A stretch of 64,000 nt of DNA from Marinobacter sp. SS5-14b (GCF_030541005.1 NZ_JASSVM010000002.1:558001-622000), one strand, 5' to 3'. Counted from the first letter of the stretch, positions 42,939 to 52,974 are shown. Made by a program: numbers and translations. The notes: generated by a model from the letters alone, not told the origin.

Positions 42939-45900
42939 ATGGTCGATTATTTTCTTGATCGGAAGTCCATCAGCTGGATGGTCACGCTGTTGCTTGGGGT
43001 TGGGGGCATGTTCGCGTTTCTGGGTCTTGGCCAGCTTGAATTCCCGGAGTTCACGTTACGTTCCGCCTTGGTGACCACCCAATATCCCGGAGCAACGCCT
43101 CTTGAAGTCGAGGAGGAGGTTACGCTGCCTCTGGAAAAAGCGATCCAGCAGATGCCGGGCATCGATGACATTACTTCGGTGAACTCGGACGGCTTGTCGC
43201 AGATTACTGTCCAACTCAAGAAGACGGTCAGAGAAGGGGAGTTAGACCAGTATTGGGATATCCTTCGGCGAAAGATTAATGATGCCCAGCCTGGTCTGCC
43301 ACCAGGCGTGAACACGTCCATCGTGAACGATGACTTTGGCGATGTCTTCGGCCTGCTGCTCACGTTGCGTGGTGACGGCTACTCGCTGAAAGATCTTGGT
43401 GACCATGCGGATCTCATTCAGCGAGAACTGCGATTGTTGGAGGGCGTCGCAAAAGTCAGTATCGGTGGTCGTGTCGACGAGCAGATGATCGTGTCACTGG
43501 ACCGTGACCGTATGCGTGCTCTTGGCATCTCGCCAGAATACCTGGCAAGCCTTCTGAATGCGCAGAATACGGTGGGCAACGCTGGCCACCTGCGCAGTGA
43601 AGGGCTGTCGTTATCCGTTCAGCCAACCGGTCAGCTTGATTCCGTTCAGGCACTTGAGCAACTGGCAGTTGGAAGCGCTGATTCGGGTATTATCCGGCTC
43701 AGCGATCTGGCCGAAGTTCGCAGGGTGACCAATGACTCACCCGCCTTGCTTTACCACTCTGACGGATTGCCTGCTTTGACCATCGGCGTGTCATTTGCAG
43801 AGGGCACCAACGTTGTTGATGTAGGTGAGAGTCTCAATGAGGCTTTGAAACGCCTGGAAAAACAGCAACCCATCGGCATGACACTGAACACAGTGTATAA
43901 CCAGCCTGAAGTAGTCGAGGAGGCAGTATCTGCTTTTCTCATGAACCTTGCTCAGGCGGTGGGCATTGTCATTATTGTGCTTTTGCTGTTCATGGGGCTG
44001 CGAAGTGGCCTGCTCATGGGGCTGATCCTGCTGATTACCATCATGGGTACATTCGTGCTTATGGCAATACACGGTATTCAGCTCCAGAAGATTTCATTGG
44101 GTGCGCTGATCATTGCGCTGGGGATGCTGGTCGATAATGCCATCGTCGTCACCGAGGGCATGATGATTGGCCTTTCCAAGGGCAAGTCCAAAAGGCAGGC
44201 AGCCAAAGAAGTGGTCTCGCAGAACCGGTACCCGCTGCTCGGCGCTACCGTGATTGCCATTACGGCCTTTGCTCCTATCGGCCTTTCACCAGACACCACC
44301 GGAGAATTCATTGGCTCCCTGTTCTGGGTTCTGTGCTACTCGCTTTTCCTGAGCTGGCTGACGGCACTCACTCTGACCCCGTTTTTCTTTGATATGTTCT
44401 ATCCCGACAAGCTCGAGAGTGTCGGGCAGTCATCCGATAACGACCCCTATAAGGGAATTGTTTTCGTCGTCTTCCGCCGCCTGCTGACCTACGCGATTCA
44501 TTATCGCTTCGTGACATTAACACTTGCGATCGCGCTTCTGGCTGGGGTTCTATCGTTCTCGGGACAGGTTAAGAATGCTTTCTTCCCGAATGCCACAACG
44601 CCACTCTTCTTTGTTGACCTTTGGTTACCCGAGGGCGCCGACATCTTGCAAACCGAAGAGACCGTAAAGCGGCTGGAATCGCGCGTGAATGACATGGACC
44701 AGGTCGTTCAGGTGACCAGTGTCACCGGTGGCGGAGCCCAGCGTTTTACGTTGACGTATTCACCGGAGCAGCGATACGCCAGTTTTGGCCAATTGATCGT
44801 AGAGACCCGGGATAAGGCGTCGAGAGAGGCCCGTATGGAGGAAGTCATTGAGCAACTGCGTACAGACTTCCCGAACGTGCATTACAAAGTGCAGGCTTTG
44901 CAGGTGGGGCCCTCAGCCAAAGCCAGTCTTGAAGCTCGTATCTTTGGAGAAGATCCCGAAGAACTCCGGAAAATCGGTGTGCGCGTGCAGGCAATTTTTG
45001 AAAATGAACCTCTGGCCGACAGCGTGCGCTTGTCCTGGGGTAATCGGGAAGCCGTGATCGTACCGGAGTTCCTCGAAGAACAGGCCCGGCGCCTTGGCGT
45101 ATCTCGCGAATCACTGCACCAGGCGTTGTTGCTGAATAATCAGGGGCAGCAGGTTGGAGTGTACCGTGAGGGGAGCGACCTCATTCCGATCATTATGCGG
45201 TCAAGAGAGGAGCAGCGTTTTGACATCGAAAACCTTACCTCGATCAATGTCTGGAGTGAAGAGCAGGGCCGCTATGTCAGCGCGGGCAACGTCATCAATG
45301 CCATCAATACGGAACTGCGGGATCCGTTGATAAAACGCAGAAACAGGGAGCGGATGTTGGCGGTTTATGCCGAACCCATGCCTTTGTCGGGGGAGACGGC
45401 GGCGAGTGTGCTGGAGAGGATCCGCCCGCAGGTCGACGCGCTGGAGCTTCCCCACGGCTATTCGATTGAGTGGGGTGGAGAGTACGAGACCTCATCCGAA
45501 GCTCAGACTTCGCTTTTCTCCTCGCTGCCTCTTGGACTGCTGGGGATGTTCATTATTTCGATGCTGTTGTTCGGTAGCTTCCGACAGGCTCTGTCTATCT
45601 GGATGATTGTTCCTCTCATGATGATTGGAATCATTGGTGGACTGGTATTGCTCGGCGCGCCTTTTACATTCATGGCGCTGCTCGGGACTCTGAGTCTGAT
45701 CGGTATGGTACTGAAGAATGCCATTGTGCTGGTTGAGGAGATCAATATTCAGTTAGAACAGCAGGATGATGCATTCACTGCGGTGGTTGAGGCCGCGGTA
45801 AGCCGGGTACGACCTGTGCTTATGGCGGCCGTAACCACCATGTTGGGAATGATTCCTCTGTTCAGCGATGCCTTCTTCGCGAGCATGGCGCTGGTTATCG

Positions 45901-45989
45901 TGTTCGGTTTGGGTGTTGCAACGGTATTGACGTTAGTGGTGCTGCCAGTGGTGTACTGCACGTTAATGAGAATTTCTTATCATCAATAA
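42939..45989 (+). CDS. RND-family proton-driven efflux pump
   Basis: A 1016-aa inner-membrane transporter of the HAE type with the duplicated 6-helix plus periplasmic-loop layout. The TM4 proton-relay motif is GMLVDNAIVVTEG: one Asp followed by Asn, where AcrB has two Asp. This is the common form in the single-adaptor AcrB/VexF-like side branch. The large loops start at about residues 30 and 560. Substrate cannot be predicted. Co-transcribed with the TetR and adaptor genes. Confidence 0.93.
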   Translation: MVDYFLDRKSISWMVTLLLGVGGMFAFLGLGQLEFPEFTLRSALVTTQYPGATPLEVEEEVTLPLEKAIQQMPGIDDITSVNSDGLSQITVQLKKTVREGELDQYWDILRRKINDAQPGLPPGVNTSIVNDDFGDVFGLLLTLRGDGYSLKDLGDHADLIQRELRLLEGVAKVSIGGRVDEQMIVSLDRDRMRALGISPEYLASLLNAQNTVGNAGHLRSEGLSLSVQPTGQLDSVQALEQLAVGSADSGIIRLSDLAEVRRVTNDSPALLYHSDGLPALTIGVSFAEGTNVVDVGESLNEALKRLEKQQPIGMTLNTVYNQPEVVEEAVSAFLMNLAQAVGIVIIVLLLFMGLRSGLLMGLILLITIMGTFVLMAIHGIQLQKISLGALIIALGMLVDNAIVVTEGMMIGLSKGKSKRQAAKEVVSQNRYPLLGATVIAITAFAPIGLSPDTTGEFIGSLFWVLCYSLFLSWLTALTLTPFFFDMFYPDKLESVGQSSDNDPYKGIVFVVFRRLLTYAIHYRFVTLTLAIALLAGVLSFSGQVKNAFFPNATTPLFFVDLWLPEGADILQTEETVKRLESRVNDMDQVVQVTSVTGGGAQRFTLTYSPEQRYASFGQLIVETRDKASREARMEEVIEQLRTDFPNVHYKVQALQVGPSAKASLEARIFGEDPEELRKIGVRVQAIFENEPLADSVRLSWGNREAVIVPEFLEEQARRLGVSRESLHQALLLNNQGQQVGVYREGSDLIPIIMRSREEQRFDIENLTSINVWSEEQGRYVSAGNVINAINTELRDPLIKRRNRERMLAVYAEPMPLSGETAASVLERIRPQVDALELPHGYSIEWGGEYETSSEAQTSLFSSLPLGLLGMFIISMLLFGSFRQALSIWMIVPLMMIGIIGGLVLLGAPFTFMALLGTLSLIGMVLKNAIVLVEEINIQLEQQDDAFTAVVEAAVSRVRPVLMAAVTTMLGMIPLFSDAFFASMALVIVFGLGVATVLTLVVLPVVYCTLMRISYHQ

Positions 45990-46004
45990 CGCACCCGCTG
46001 TTTT

Positions 46005-46958
46005 TCAGGCGTCTTTTTTTCCTCCGGACAAGCGATCCGGAGGAAAAAAGCCTCCGGCAATCATTGCATTCATCAGTTCGCCTACTTTTGCACGCAGGTC
46101 ATCCCTCAACAACCTCATTGCCGGCGTTATTGACTGTCGGGTAGGACAAATCAGCCACAGCTCGGATACCGGCGGCGCATAGCCCGGCATGATGGTGGTG
46201 ACACGGCCTGCAAGCAGATCATCCGACATATCAAGACACGATTTTATCGCAAGACCGCGGCCAGCAACGCACCACCGGCGAACCAGATCGCCATCGTTTG
46301 AGGCGCGATCGCCCGTCATTTTGACTCGATATTCCTCGTCTCCGCGTTTGAACGTCCAGAGGTCAAATGGGATGTCCTGCAACTGATAGAACAGCCCGTT
46401 GTGGTTCTCAAGGTCATCAGGATGAATGGGGCGACCATGACGCGACAGGTAATCAGGAGATGCGCAAAGCAGGCGCGGCACATCGCAAATTTTGAAGCCA
46501 TACAGGTTGGTGTCACTGGGCGCGCCGTAGCGAAGCGCCATGTCGACCGAATCCCGGTAAAAGTCCACGTTGGTGTCAGTAATCTGAACTCTGAGGTTCA
46601 AACCTGGATGCGTTGCCATCAATTCGTCGATCCAGGGCACAACGCGGTTACGACCAAGATCGGATGAAACCGAAAGCCGGATTTCGCCTGTTACAGAGTC
46701 AACTTCAGATCGAAGGTTCTGTTGCGCCTGGCTCAACAAGTCAATCGCTTGCTTGCAGTAAGGCAAGTATTTCTCGCCGGCGGCAGACAACCGCAACCTT
46801 CGCGTGGAGCGTACGAATAACTCTACACCCAGCTCCTGTTCTACGCGCTTTACTGCGGCGCTGGCTGTGGCAGCTCGCATATCAAGACTGGTGGCGGCAG
46901 CGGTAATGTTGCGGAATTCAGCGACCCTCAAAACCACGATCAGATCATCAAGACTCAT
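46005..46958 (-). CDS. LysR-family transcriptional regulator
   Basis: A 317-aa LysR protein: N-terminal winged helix (DLIVVLRVAEFRNITAAATSLDMRAATASAAVKRVEQELG, shown here by its ends only) and a C-terminal substrate-binding domain. The HTH resembles the CrgA/DsdC-like group that often controls a divergent oxidoreductase. It is divergent from the alcohol-dehydrogenase-family gene at 47061, separated by about 100 bp. Start chosen at ATG 46958, the conserved MSLDDL; the frame extends ten codons further. Confidence 0.85.
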   Translation of the reverse strand: MSLDDLIVVLRVAEFRNITAAATSLDMRAATASAAVKRVEQELGVELFVRSTRRLRLSAAGEKYLPYCKQAIDLLSQAQQNLRSEVDSVTGEIRLSVSSDLGRNRVVPWIDELMATHPGLNLRVQITDTNVDFYRDSVDMALRYGAPSDTNLYGFKICDVPRLLCASPDYLSRHGRPIHPDDLENHNGLFYQLQDIPFDLWTFKRGDEEYRVKMTGDRASNDGDLVRRWCVAGRGLAIKSCLDMSDDLLAGRVTTIMPGYAPPVSELWLICPTRQSITPAMRLLRDDLRAKVGELMNAMIAGGFFPPDRLSGGKKDA

Positions 46959-47060
46959 TTTCAAAAATTCTTTGAATATGTTTAACAAATTTTCCCGTTT
47001 ACCCGAGTGTAAACGGCGACCATACTGCGCGCTACTCGAAAATCATTGCGGAGACAGATA

Positions 47061-48101
47061 ATGAAAGCTGTTGGATATCGGGAATCTCTTCCTATCGAAA
47101 ACCCTGATGCGCTGCAAAATGTTGAGATGGAGCGTCCCGTCGCAAAAGGCCGGGACCTGTTGGTCAGAGTCAAAGCCATCGCCGTGAACCCCGTTGACTT
47201 CAAGGTACGCCAGCAGGCAGAGCCCGAACCAGGCCAGATCAAAGTACTTGGATGGGATGCCGTTGGAGAGGTAGTGGCAATAGGCGAGGGCGCTTCACTC
47301 TTCAAAGAAGGTGACACCGTATTTTATGCCGGTGACGTTACCCGTCAGGGCAGCAACGCTGAATACCAGGTTGTCGATGAGCGTCTGGTTGGTCGGAAGC
47401 CTGCCAGCCTGTCCGACGCCGATGCTGCGGCGTTGCCCCTGACCACGATAACAGCATGGGAAATGCTGTTTGACCACCTGCAACTTGAGCGACAGTTGGC
47501 TGGGACCATCACTCCAAGCGACGATGTGGTACTTGTGATTGGCGCCGCAGGAGGCGTGGGTTCAATTCTAGTTCAATTGATCAAACAGCTGACAGGCGCA
47601 AAAGTACTCGCTACGGCATCTCGCCCGGAATCGAAGGCCTGGGTTGAATCATTGGGTGCGGATTTTGTTTTGAATCACCGTGAACCCTTGCAGCCCCAGA
47701 TCGAAACACTGGTGTCTGCCGGCAAAATTGGTTCTGTAACCCATGTGGCCAGTCTTAACGCCACAGATCAATACTTCGACGATTATGTGGCGGTGCTTAA
47801 GCCGTTTGGAAAGATTGCCATGATCGACGATCCTGCAAGTCTGGACGTAATGAAGATCAAGCCGAAGAGTCTATCATTACACATTGAATTCATGTTCGCC
47901 CGCTCAATGCACCAGGCGGATGATATGCAGGTTCAGCACGACTTGTTGAATGAGGTCTCACGGCTTGTAGATCAAGGCTTCATCCGCACAACTGCAGGTA
48001 AGTACCTCGGAGCGATCAACGCCGAGAATCTACGTGCCGCACACGCCGAACTGGAATCAGGAACCGCCGTTGGCAAGATTGTGCTGGAGGGTTTTGCCTG
48101 A
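47061..48101 (+). CDS. Zinc-type alcohol dehydrogenase family / quinone oxidoreductase-like protein
   Basis: A 346-aa medium-chain dehydrogenase/reductase. The NADPH-binding loop is VIGAAGGVGSILVQLIKQL (residues about 158-176); the N-terminal GroES-like domain has the conserved AVNPVDFKVR. The catalytic and structural zinc cysteines are absent, as in the zeta-crystallin branch, so it likely reduces quinones or enones. ATG 47061 has GGAGA upstream. Probably controlled by the divergent LysR gene. Confidence 0.88.
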   Translation: MKAVGYRESLPIENPDALQNVEMERPVAKGRDLLVRVKAIAVNPVDFKVRQQAEPEPGQIKVLGWDAVGEVVAIGEGASLFKEGDTVFYAGDVTRQGSNAEYQVVDERLVGRKPASLSDADAAALPLTTITAWEMLFDHLQLERQLAGTITPSDDVVLVIGAAGGVGSILVQLIKQLTGAKVLATASRPESKAWVESLGADFVLNHREPLQPQIETLVSAGKIGSVTHVASLNATDQYFDDYVAVLKPFGKIAMIDDPASLDVMKIKPKSLSLHIEFMFARSMHQADDMQVQHDLLNEVSRLVDQGFIRTTAGKYLGAINAENLRAAHAELESGTAVGKIVLEGFA

Positions 48102-48276
48102 CGGGTTCTACCCCGTTACTGCGGACATTCCTAAGAAGAGTCACTCTTAAAGAACCCGGCAAACGATCAAGTTGCCCCATTGCTTCAGCACTTGGATCGC
48201 CAGCAATGGGGCTATAGATCTTATTTGGATTCGCCCCGGTATACTAGTCTACAAAAAGAGCACAGGAGGGACTGCC

Positions 48277-48327
48277 ATGAGTAGCCAAACCTGTGCCCCG
48301 GAATTCAAAGCTGACGCGGTGAAGTGG
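48277..48327 (+). pseudogene. IS3-family transposase OrfA, N-terminal scrap
   Basis: A start codon with AGGAGGG upstream opens MSSQTCAPEFKADAVKW, the usual beginning of an IS3 OrfA, then the sequence diverges at once. A GTTGCCCCA-containing stretch near 48170 may be the IS end; a similar one occurs at 59200. It overlaps the 3' flank of the convergent hydrolase gene. Confidence 0.6.
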
Positions 48328-48338
48328 AGGTATCGGGT

Positions 48339-49199
48339 TCAGCCGTTGGACTCCAAGCCTTCCAGAATATGCGGCCAGCAGGCTTTGCATCGGCTGCGTA
48401 GCAGGTCGCTGTGGCCGATTTCTTTCAAGCCAAAACTGCCTGGTTCCAAAAAATGTTTTTTTATCTGGGCGTTGGGCAGCAGGCGCAGAAAGTCTTCCAC
48501 GTTTGCAGGCACGGCAATGTGGTCATCTGTTGCGGTTAGCGACAGAACGGGGGCTTTTATATCCGCATAGTGATGCTGCCTTATTTCCTCTCCAAAACTG
48601 TTTTCTACGTACCCTGGCGAACGGCACCACTGTCGCCATTGCCTGGCGACACCGGCGGGAAGATCCTCACCGAAACCGATGATTTTGGTCGGCCAGTATC
48701 CTTTGACTGCAACGGAGAGCGGTTGCCAACCGTGGAACAGTAGTTTGGCGGCCAGCTTTGTTTTCAGTTTCAGGTTATCGAAATGGCCTGACGATGCTGC
48801 AATCAGAACGTAGCTGTCTATTTGAGCGAAGTTGGGCATTAAACCGATCAACTGCGCACCGGCGCTATGGCCAACAAGGCTTACCGGCAGGCCTGGTGCA
48901 AGAGCGACGAGTTTTTCTAGCGCTGCCGGCAGGTCCAGCGTACCCCAATCGACCAGGTCGCTAGAGATCTCTGCTAGAGGAATACCGTTGCGAGAATCCC
49001 CAATGCCTCTATTGGAAAACGTCAGCACGGCGAAGCCTTGCTCGCTCAGCCAGGTAGCAAAACTGAAATAGACCTGATGTCGAAACCCGGTGGCAGGGGC
49101 GATGAGAACGGCACCGCGAGGAACGTCTGTTGCTGGTCTGAAAAAATGCCCGGTGAGCCGATAGCGGTCGTCACAGGTTATTATGGTTTTTTCCATCAT
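48339..49199 (-). CDS. Alpha/beta-hydrolase superfamily protein
   Basis: A 286-aa hydrolase. The nucleophile elbow is VGHSAGAQ (Ser near residue 118); the acid is in TATDDHIAVP and the histidine in IGHSDLL. The N-terminal DRYRLTGHFFRP and VLIAPATGFRHQVYF strands resemble COG4757-type predicted hydrolases. No signal peptide. Substrate unknown. Its start overlaps the start of the divergent truncated tetR frame. Confidence 0.83.
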   Translation of the reverse strand: MMEKTIITCDDRYRLTGHFFRPATDVPRGAVLIAPATGFRHQVYFSFATWLSEQGFAVLTFSNRGIGDSRNGIPLAEISSDLVDWGTLDLPAALEKLVALAPGLPVSLVGHSAGAQLIGLMPNFAQIDSYVLIAASSGHFDNLKLKTKLAAKLLFHGWQPLSVAVKGYWPTKIIGFGEDLPAGVARQWRQWCRSPGYVENSFGEEIRQHHYADIKAPVLSLTATDDHIAVPANVEDFLRLLPNAQIKKHFLEPGSFGLKEIGHSDLLRSRCKACWPHILEGLESNG

Positions 49200-49788
49200 T
49201 TACCCAATTAGTAAGCCGCTGTTGCCAAAACAATTCGGCAGTTGTGAAATAAAAGAACAATATTCGGTAAAAGAATATTATTTTGTTTTTGCCGAAGCCA
49301 TCAAAGCCCGCTGCGAAACGAGTGTAGGGGCGATCTATCACCACTTTGGCAACAAGGAGGGTATTTTAAGCGCACTCTTTTTTGCAGCTCAGGATGATCA
49401 GCGACAACATCTGGACCGGGAGTTAGCCAACACCAACAGCCTTCGCGAGGCTGTGTATTCAGTTATCTGTAGTTATCTCGACTGGGTTGTCGCCAATCCC
49501 GAATGGGCAAGGTTCCTGTATCAGGCGCGATCAGCAGTCGCCAAAGGGCCATTTCAGGAGGAGCTGAAAGATAGGAATGCGAAAGGCTTCCGGGAACTCA
49601 AAGCAAAGTTGCTTGGCTTCGGTAACGAAAGTAACAGCATTGTTCAGCCGTTCGAGATCGTAATCTCTCTGATCGTCGGCCCGTCGGAAAATTACTGCAA
49701 AGCCTGGCTGGCTGGCCGGGTACAGACTTCGCCTCGGGATTATCGGGAAGAATTCGCGGAATCCGCATGGCGATCGCTTCAGAGGTGA
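49183..49788 (+). pseudogene. TetR-family regulator with a damaged DNA-binding domain
   Basis: From about base 49315 the frame reads CETSVGAIYHHFGNKEGILSALF, the second half of a TetR helix-turn-helix, and continues through a normal ligand domain to the C-terminus. The preceding codons (SVKEYYFVFAEAIKAR) do not form the expected first helices, and the start region overlaps the divergent hydrolase gene. About 20-25 residues of the DNA-binding domain appear lost. It may be non-functional; a rearranged but working protein is less likely. Confidence 0.6.
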
Positions 49789-50066
49789 TCCAGCTGAAAA
49801 TATTTGCCTCGCGTTGTTCCTGGATCATATTCCGCCACAATGGGTGATCATGCAAAGCCATAATGAATTGCTCTTCTGGATACGTACAATTTGGAAGCCT
49901 GCGCTAAACTTTCGCAGACATCCATATGTTGGCCACTGCGTGATTCCGATGTTTGACTGGCATCTCGCATTCTTTGGTGATTAAGGATTAACGGAGCTCT
50001 CTTTCATTATCGGGACGACGCGAATGTTTGAAACTAGTCACCATTTGGTGACCACCACGCCCGCGG

Positions 50067-50843
50067 CTAGCGTTCAAACAGCAGGTCGGTACGGATGATG
50101 TATTTAGTGCCCGAAGTGATCTCCGCTGAACTGTGCAAGCAGTGCAGGGGGTGATGGCCGTGGGGAAAGCACAGAACGCCGCCGGCCGGCGTTCGTACAT
50201 CGATCTCGCGTACGTTGTCGCTTCGCCTTGCCGGTTTGGTAGGGTCATCTGCATCGACGAGAAAGCGGGTTTCACCACCCTCGAAGTCGTCGCTGAGCAA
50301 AATCAGGAACGTCATCTGGCTGAACCGGTCCGGGAAGGCATCCGCAATCAGTCGGTCGTCCACAACTCTGGAGCCGGGCCAGGCACCGTCGATGTGAAAC
50401 TTGAAGAAATCTCCTTCACGGTAACGATAAAAACGGAAGCGCCGATTGATGCCCAGAGGCTGCTTGTTGCCGAAGAGGTCCAGGTTGTCGGCCACGGCAT
50501 CGCGCACCCGCTGCCAGATCAGGCGATCGGTCGCTTCATCCACAACCCAAGTCACGTTGTCGTTGTGTCGAACTTCACGAGGCAGTGAGACCGCCGCGTC
50601 TTTCAAGTAACCCAGGTTTTCGGTCAGTTCGATGAGGCGGTCACACTCTTCGCGACTAAAGACATTGAGCAACTGATAGGCACCGGGCACTTCCGGAATT
50701 TCCCGCCGTGACACCGCCGAGGTCTCACGGCTCTCGTCCAGTTCCGCTGGGTTCGGCACGCTATTTGCCCAAGTCGGTAGCGACGGGTTTTCTGCGCCCG
50801 GCTCGCGGGCAACGACGAAAAATGATTCCTGATGCTGTTTCAT
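50067..50843 (-). CDS. Fe(II)/2-oxoglutarate-dependent oxygenase, prolyl-4-hydroxylase-like
   Basis: A 258-aa protein of the 2OG-Fe(II) oxygenase fold. The iron ligands look like His149-x-Asp151 (FKFHIDGAW) and a distal His near 236 (HCLHSSAEI), followed by GTKYIIRTDLLF, where the Arg would bind 2-oxoglutarate. ATG 50843 has AGAGGTG upstream. It is third in a leftward operon with an aldehyde dehydrogenase and a CmcJ-family oxidoreductase. Substrate unknown; small-molecule or protein hydroxylation are both possible. Confidence 0.82.
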   Translation of the reverse strand: MKQHQESFFVVAREPGAENPSLPTWANSVPNPAELDESRETSAVSRREIPEVPGAYQLLNVFSREECDRLIELTENLGYLKDAAVSLPREVRHNDNVTWVVDEATDRLIWQRVRDAVADNLDLFGNKQPLGINRRFRFYRYREGDFFKFHIDGAWPGSRVVDDRLIADAFPDRFSQMTFLILLSDDFEGGETRFLVDADDPTKPARRSDNVREIDVRTPAGGVLCFPHGHHPLHCLHSSAEITSGTKYIIRTDLLFER

Positions 50844-50852
50844 AATCACCTC

Positions 50853-52184
50853 TTAAAAGTTCATGACCCGTACTTGAGCGAATTGGCGATGGCCTGCGGC
50901 CGAGCCATGAAAGCCAAAGCCACTCTGTTTGGCGCCAACCCAGGGGCTGCCGCCGGCCCCGCCATTGACTGACACCATGCCGGCCTCCAGCTGGTCAGCT
51001 ACGGCTGCGGCGCCCCGGCCGCCAAAGACCACCGCTCCCAGGCCGTAGATGGAGTCGTTGGCACGGGCGATGGCGTCTTCGATGGCATCAAATTCAGCCA
51101 TGGCAACGACCGGTCCAAAGGTCTCTTCGCGCTCAAGGAGCATGTCGGGGGTCATGCCATCGACAACCGTGGGTTGAATAAATGGCGCTGGGTAGTCGGC
51201 CTTGCCGAGCAGAAAGCGTGCGCCTTTTGTCTCCGCATCCTTGAGATGTCCCAGCACAAGCTGATGCTGGGTAGTGTTGGCGATCGGGCCTATGTTGACG
51301 CCCTGTTGATCCCATGGGCCGACCTGGTAAGCCGATGCAGCCGCTACCACCTGGCGTTTGAATTCCTCGGCAACGGTACGGTCGACATACACTCGCTCGG
51401 TTGACGTGCACATTTGCCCGGCATTCTCGAACGAGCTGGCAACGGCAAATCGCGCAGCAGCCGACAGATTGGCGTCTTTCATGACAATCAGGGGATCATT
51501 ACCACCGAGTTCCATGACCAGGCGTTTAACGCCTTCGGCAGCGTCCGCCATGATGCTGCGACCGGTGGCCATCGACCCGGTAAAGGCGATCATATTGATG
51601 TCAGATTTCACCAGCGCCTGACCGACGTCTCCGTGGCCGTGGGCAATTTGAATCAGATGCTCGGGCAGATGGTGCTGTAGTGCGCGAACGAACAGATCTG
51701 CAACCAGCGGCGTGTGTTCTGAGGGTTTCAGAATGACGCTGTTGCCCGCCATCAGGGCAGGGAGCAGCAAGTTGTTGGCCATGGCCAGTGGATAGTTCCA
51801 GGGTGAAATGACGGCAACAACCCCAAGCGGCCGATACTGGATACGGCTGCGGCCTTGGCCTTGTTCGGTTTGCAGGGCAGCGGCGGCCTCCTCAATGAAA
51901 TAGGGGGCATTCGTTACAGTACCGGCGACCTCATAGGTCGCCCGGCGTGCGTCCTTACCCATTTCCAGGCTGATCAGTCGGGCGAGTTGATTCTGGGCAG
52001 ACGCCAGCGCATGGTAAGCATCCCTCAGGCGGGTTGCACGCTCTTCTAGCGATAACCGGCCCCAGTTCGCCTGCGCGATCCGACTCCGGCCCACAATTTC
52101 TGTCAGCTCGGACCGGGAGGTGATTGGCACCTGTCCGACCGGCTCCTGATTCAACGGATTCAATGACACAAGAAATTCGCTCAT
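50853..52184 (-). CDS. NAD(P)-dependent aldehyde dehydrogenase
   Basis: A 443-aa aldehyde dehydrogenase, somewhat shorter than the usual 480-500. The catalytic Cys (near residue 258) lies in NAGQMCTSTERVYV and the general-base Glu (near 222) in VMELGGNDPL. The cofactor segment is ISPWNYPLAMANN and the EREETFGPV motif closes the fold. It resembles succinate-semialdehyde-type enzymes. It begins 7 bp after the cmcJ-like gene and ends 9 bp before the oxygenase gene, so it is firmly part of that operon. Confidence 0.9.
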   Translation of the reverse strand: MSEFLVSLNPLNQEPVGQVPITSRSELTEIVGRSRIAQANWGRLSLEERATRLRDAYHALASAQNQLARLISLEMGKDARRATYEVAGTVTNAPYFIEEAAAALQTEQGQGRSRIQYRPLGVVAVISPWNYPLAMANNLLLPALMAGNSVILKPSEHTPLVADLFVRALQHHLPEHLIQIAHGHGDVGQALVKSDINMIAFTGSMATGRSIMADAAEGVKRLVMELGGNDPLIVMKDANLSAAARFAVASSFENAGQMCTSTERVYVDRTVAEEFKRQVVAAASAYQVGPWDQQGVNIGPIANTTQHQLVLGHLKDAETKGARFLLGKADYPAPFIQPTVVDGMTPDMLLEREETFGPVVAMAEFDAIEDAIARANDSIYGLGAVVFGGRGAAAVADQLEAGMVSVNGGAGGSPWVGAKQSGFGFHGSAAGHRQFAQVRVMNF

Positions 52185-52191
52185 GGCTTCC

Positions 52192-52974
52192 TCAACTAAA
52201 GGCGATGACTCGCACTTCCAGGCTGTTTCTGTTGCGGGCGTTGTCCGGTGTGTTCACGGGGTCGGCCGCGGTGTGTGGGGTGCCAAATATGCCCTCGGGG
52301 TAACGTGAATCGAAGACTTTCAGCAGCAGGGCCTCGCCGGGTTCCATGTCTGACAGGTAGTACCAGCGATGATCCGGGTTGTAGGAGATCCCGGCTATCT
52401 CACCGATGCGATCGGGGTACACCAGTTTGATGCGATGAAAGTCATCCGCAGCCACGGTGTTGATGTCCAGAACAGCCAATGGGGATTCCTCGACACGGTG
52501 GCCGACAGGCATCCACAGGTTCACCAACCGGTAGGGGCGGTCGCGAAGCTCTGGTCGTTGTTCGGTCTCTTCCAGCATGCGGTGGAGCGCAGACTTCTCG
52601 GTGTAGTCGTTGTGAACAGTCTTCACTGGCGCCCGGTTATGGATGGTTTGGTCCTGACGACTGGTTGACCGATAAGTGTGATCAAAGATCAGCACTTCGC
52701 TGGCCTTGAGTCGGTCACGGAGGTACTCGATCACCTGCGGATACAAATGTTCGCGAATGGCGTCGTCATTCTGGTAGTCGTCAAAATCAAAGGCGACCCG
52801 GACCGCCTCGAAGCCCTGGTCGTCCAGGTTGAAGTCGTTGGCTTGGTTGCGAATGTCTGTGACGTCAATGTGTCGGGTGTCGACGGATTGAGTGAGCTCG
52901 GAGGCACCTGGACCCTTGTATCGCTGGTCGTACTCCAGGTCGCCAACGGGCTGGACGTAGTTGATGCTGAACAT
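52192..52974 (-). CDS. CmcJ/AsaB/NvfI-family oxidoreductase
   Basis: A 260-aa member of the CmcJ/NvfI family, best known from fungal and actinobacterial secondary metabolism. An Fe-ligand-like His-x-Asp occurs in KTVHNDYTEKSA (near residue 123), a downstream His in FGTPHTAADP, and the closing Arg element is NRNSLEVRVIAFS, the family's C-terminal signature. Such proteins are Fe/2OG-oxygenase-like or take part in ring formation and hydroxylation. It leads the operon and is divergent from a LysR regulator 98 bp away. Substrate unknown. Confidence 0.8.
   Translation of the reverse strand: MFSINYVQPVGDLEYDQRYKGPGASELTQSVDTRHIDVTDIRNQANDFNLDDQGFEAVRVAFDFDDYQNDDAIREHLYPQVIEYLRDRLKASEVLIFDHTYRSTSRQDQTIHNRAPVKTVHNDYTEKSALHRMLEETEQRPELRDRPYRLVNLWMPVGHRVEESPLAVLDINTVAADDFHRIKLVYPDRIGEIAGISYNPDHRWYYLSDMEPGEALLLKVFDSRYPEGIFGTPHTAADPVNTPDNARNRNSLEVRVIAFS

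Noticed and set aside
49598-49861. Minus-strand frame starting MALHDHPLWRNMIQEQREAN
   Set aside because: The first 30 residues look plausible, but the remainder is antisense to the tetR remnant and no family is recognised.
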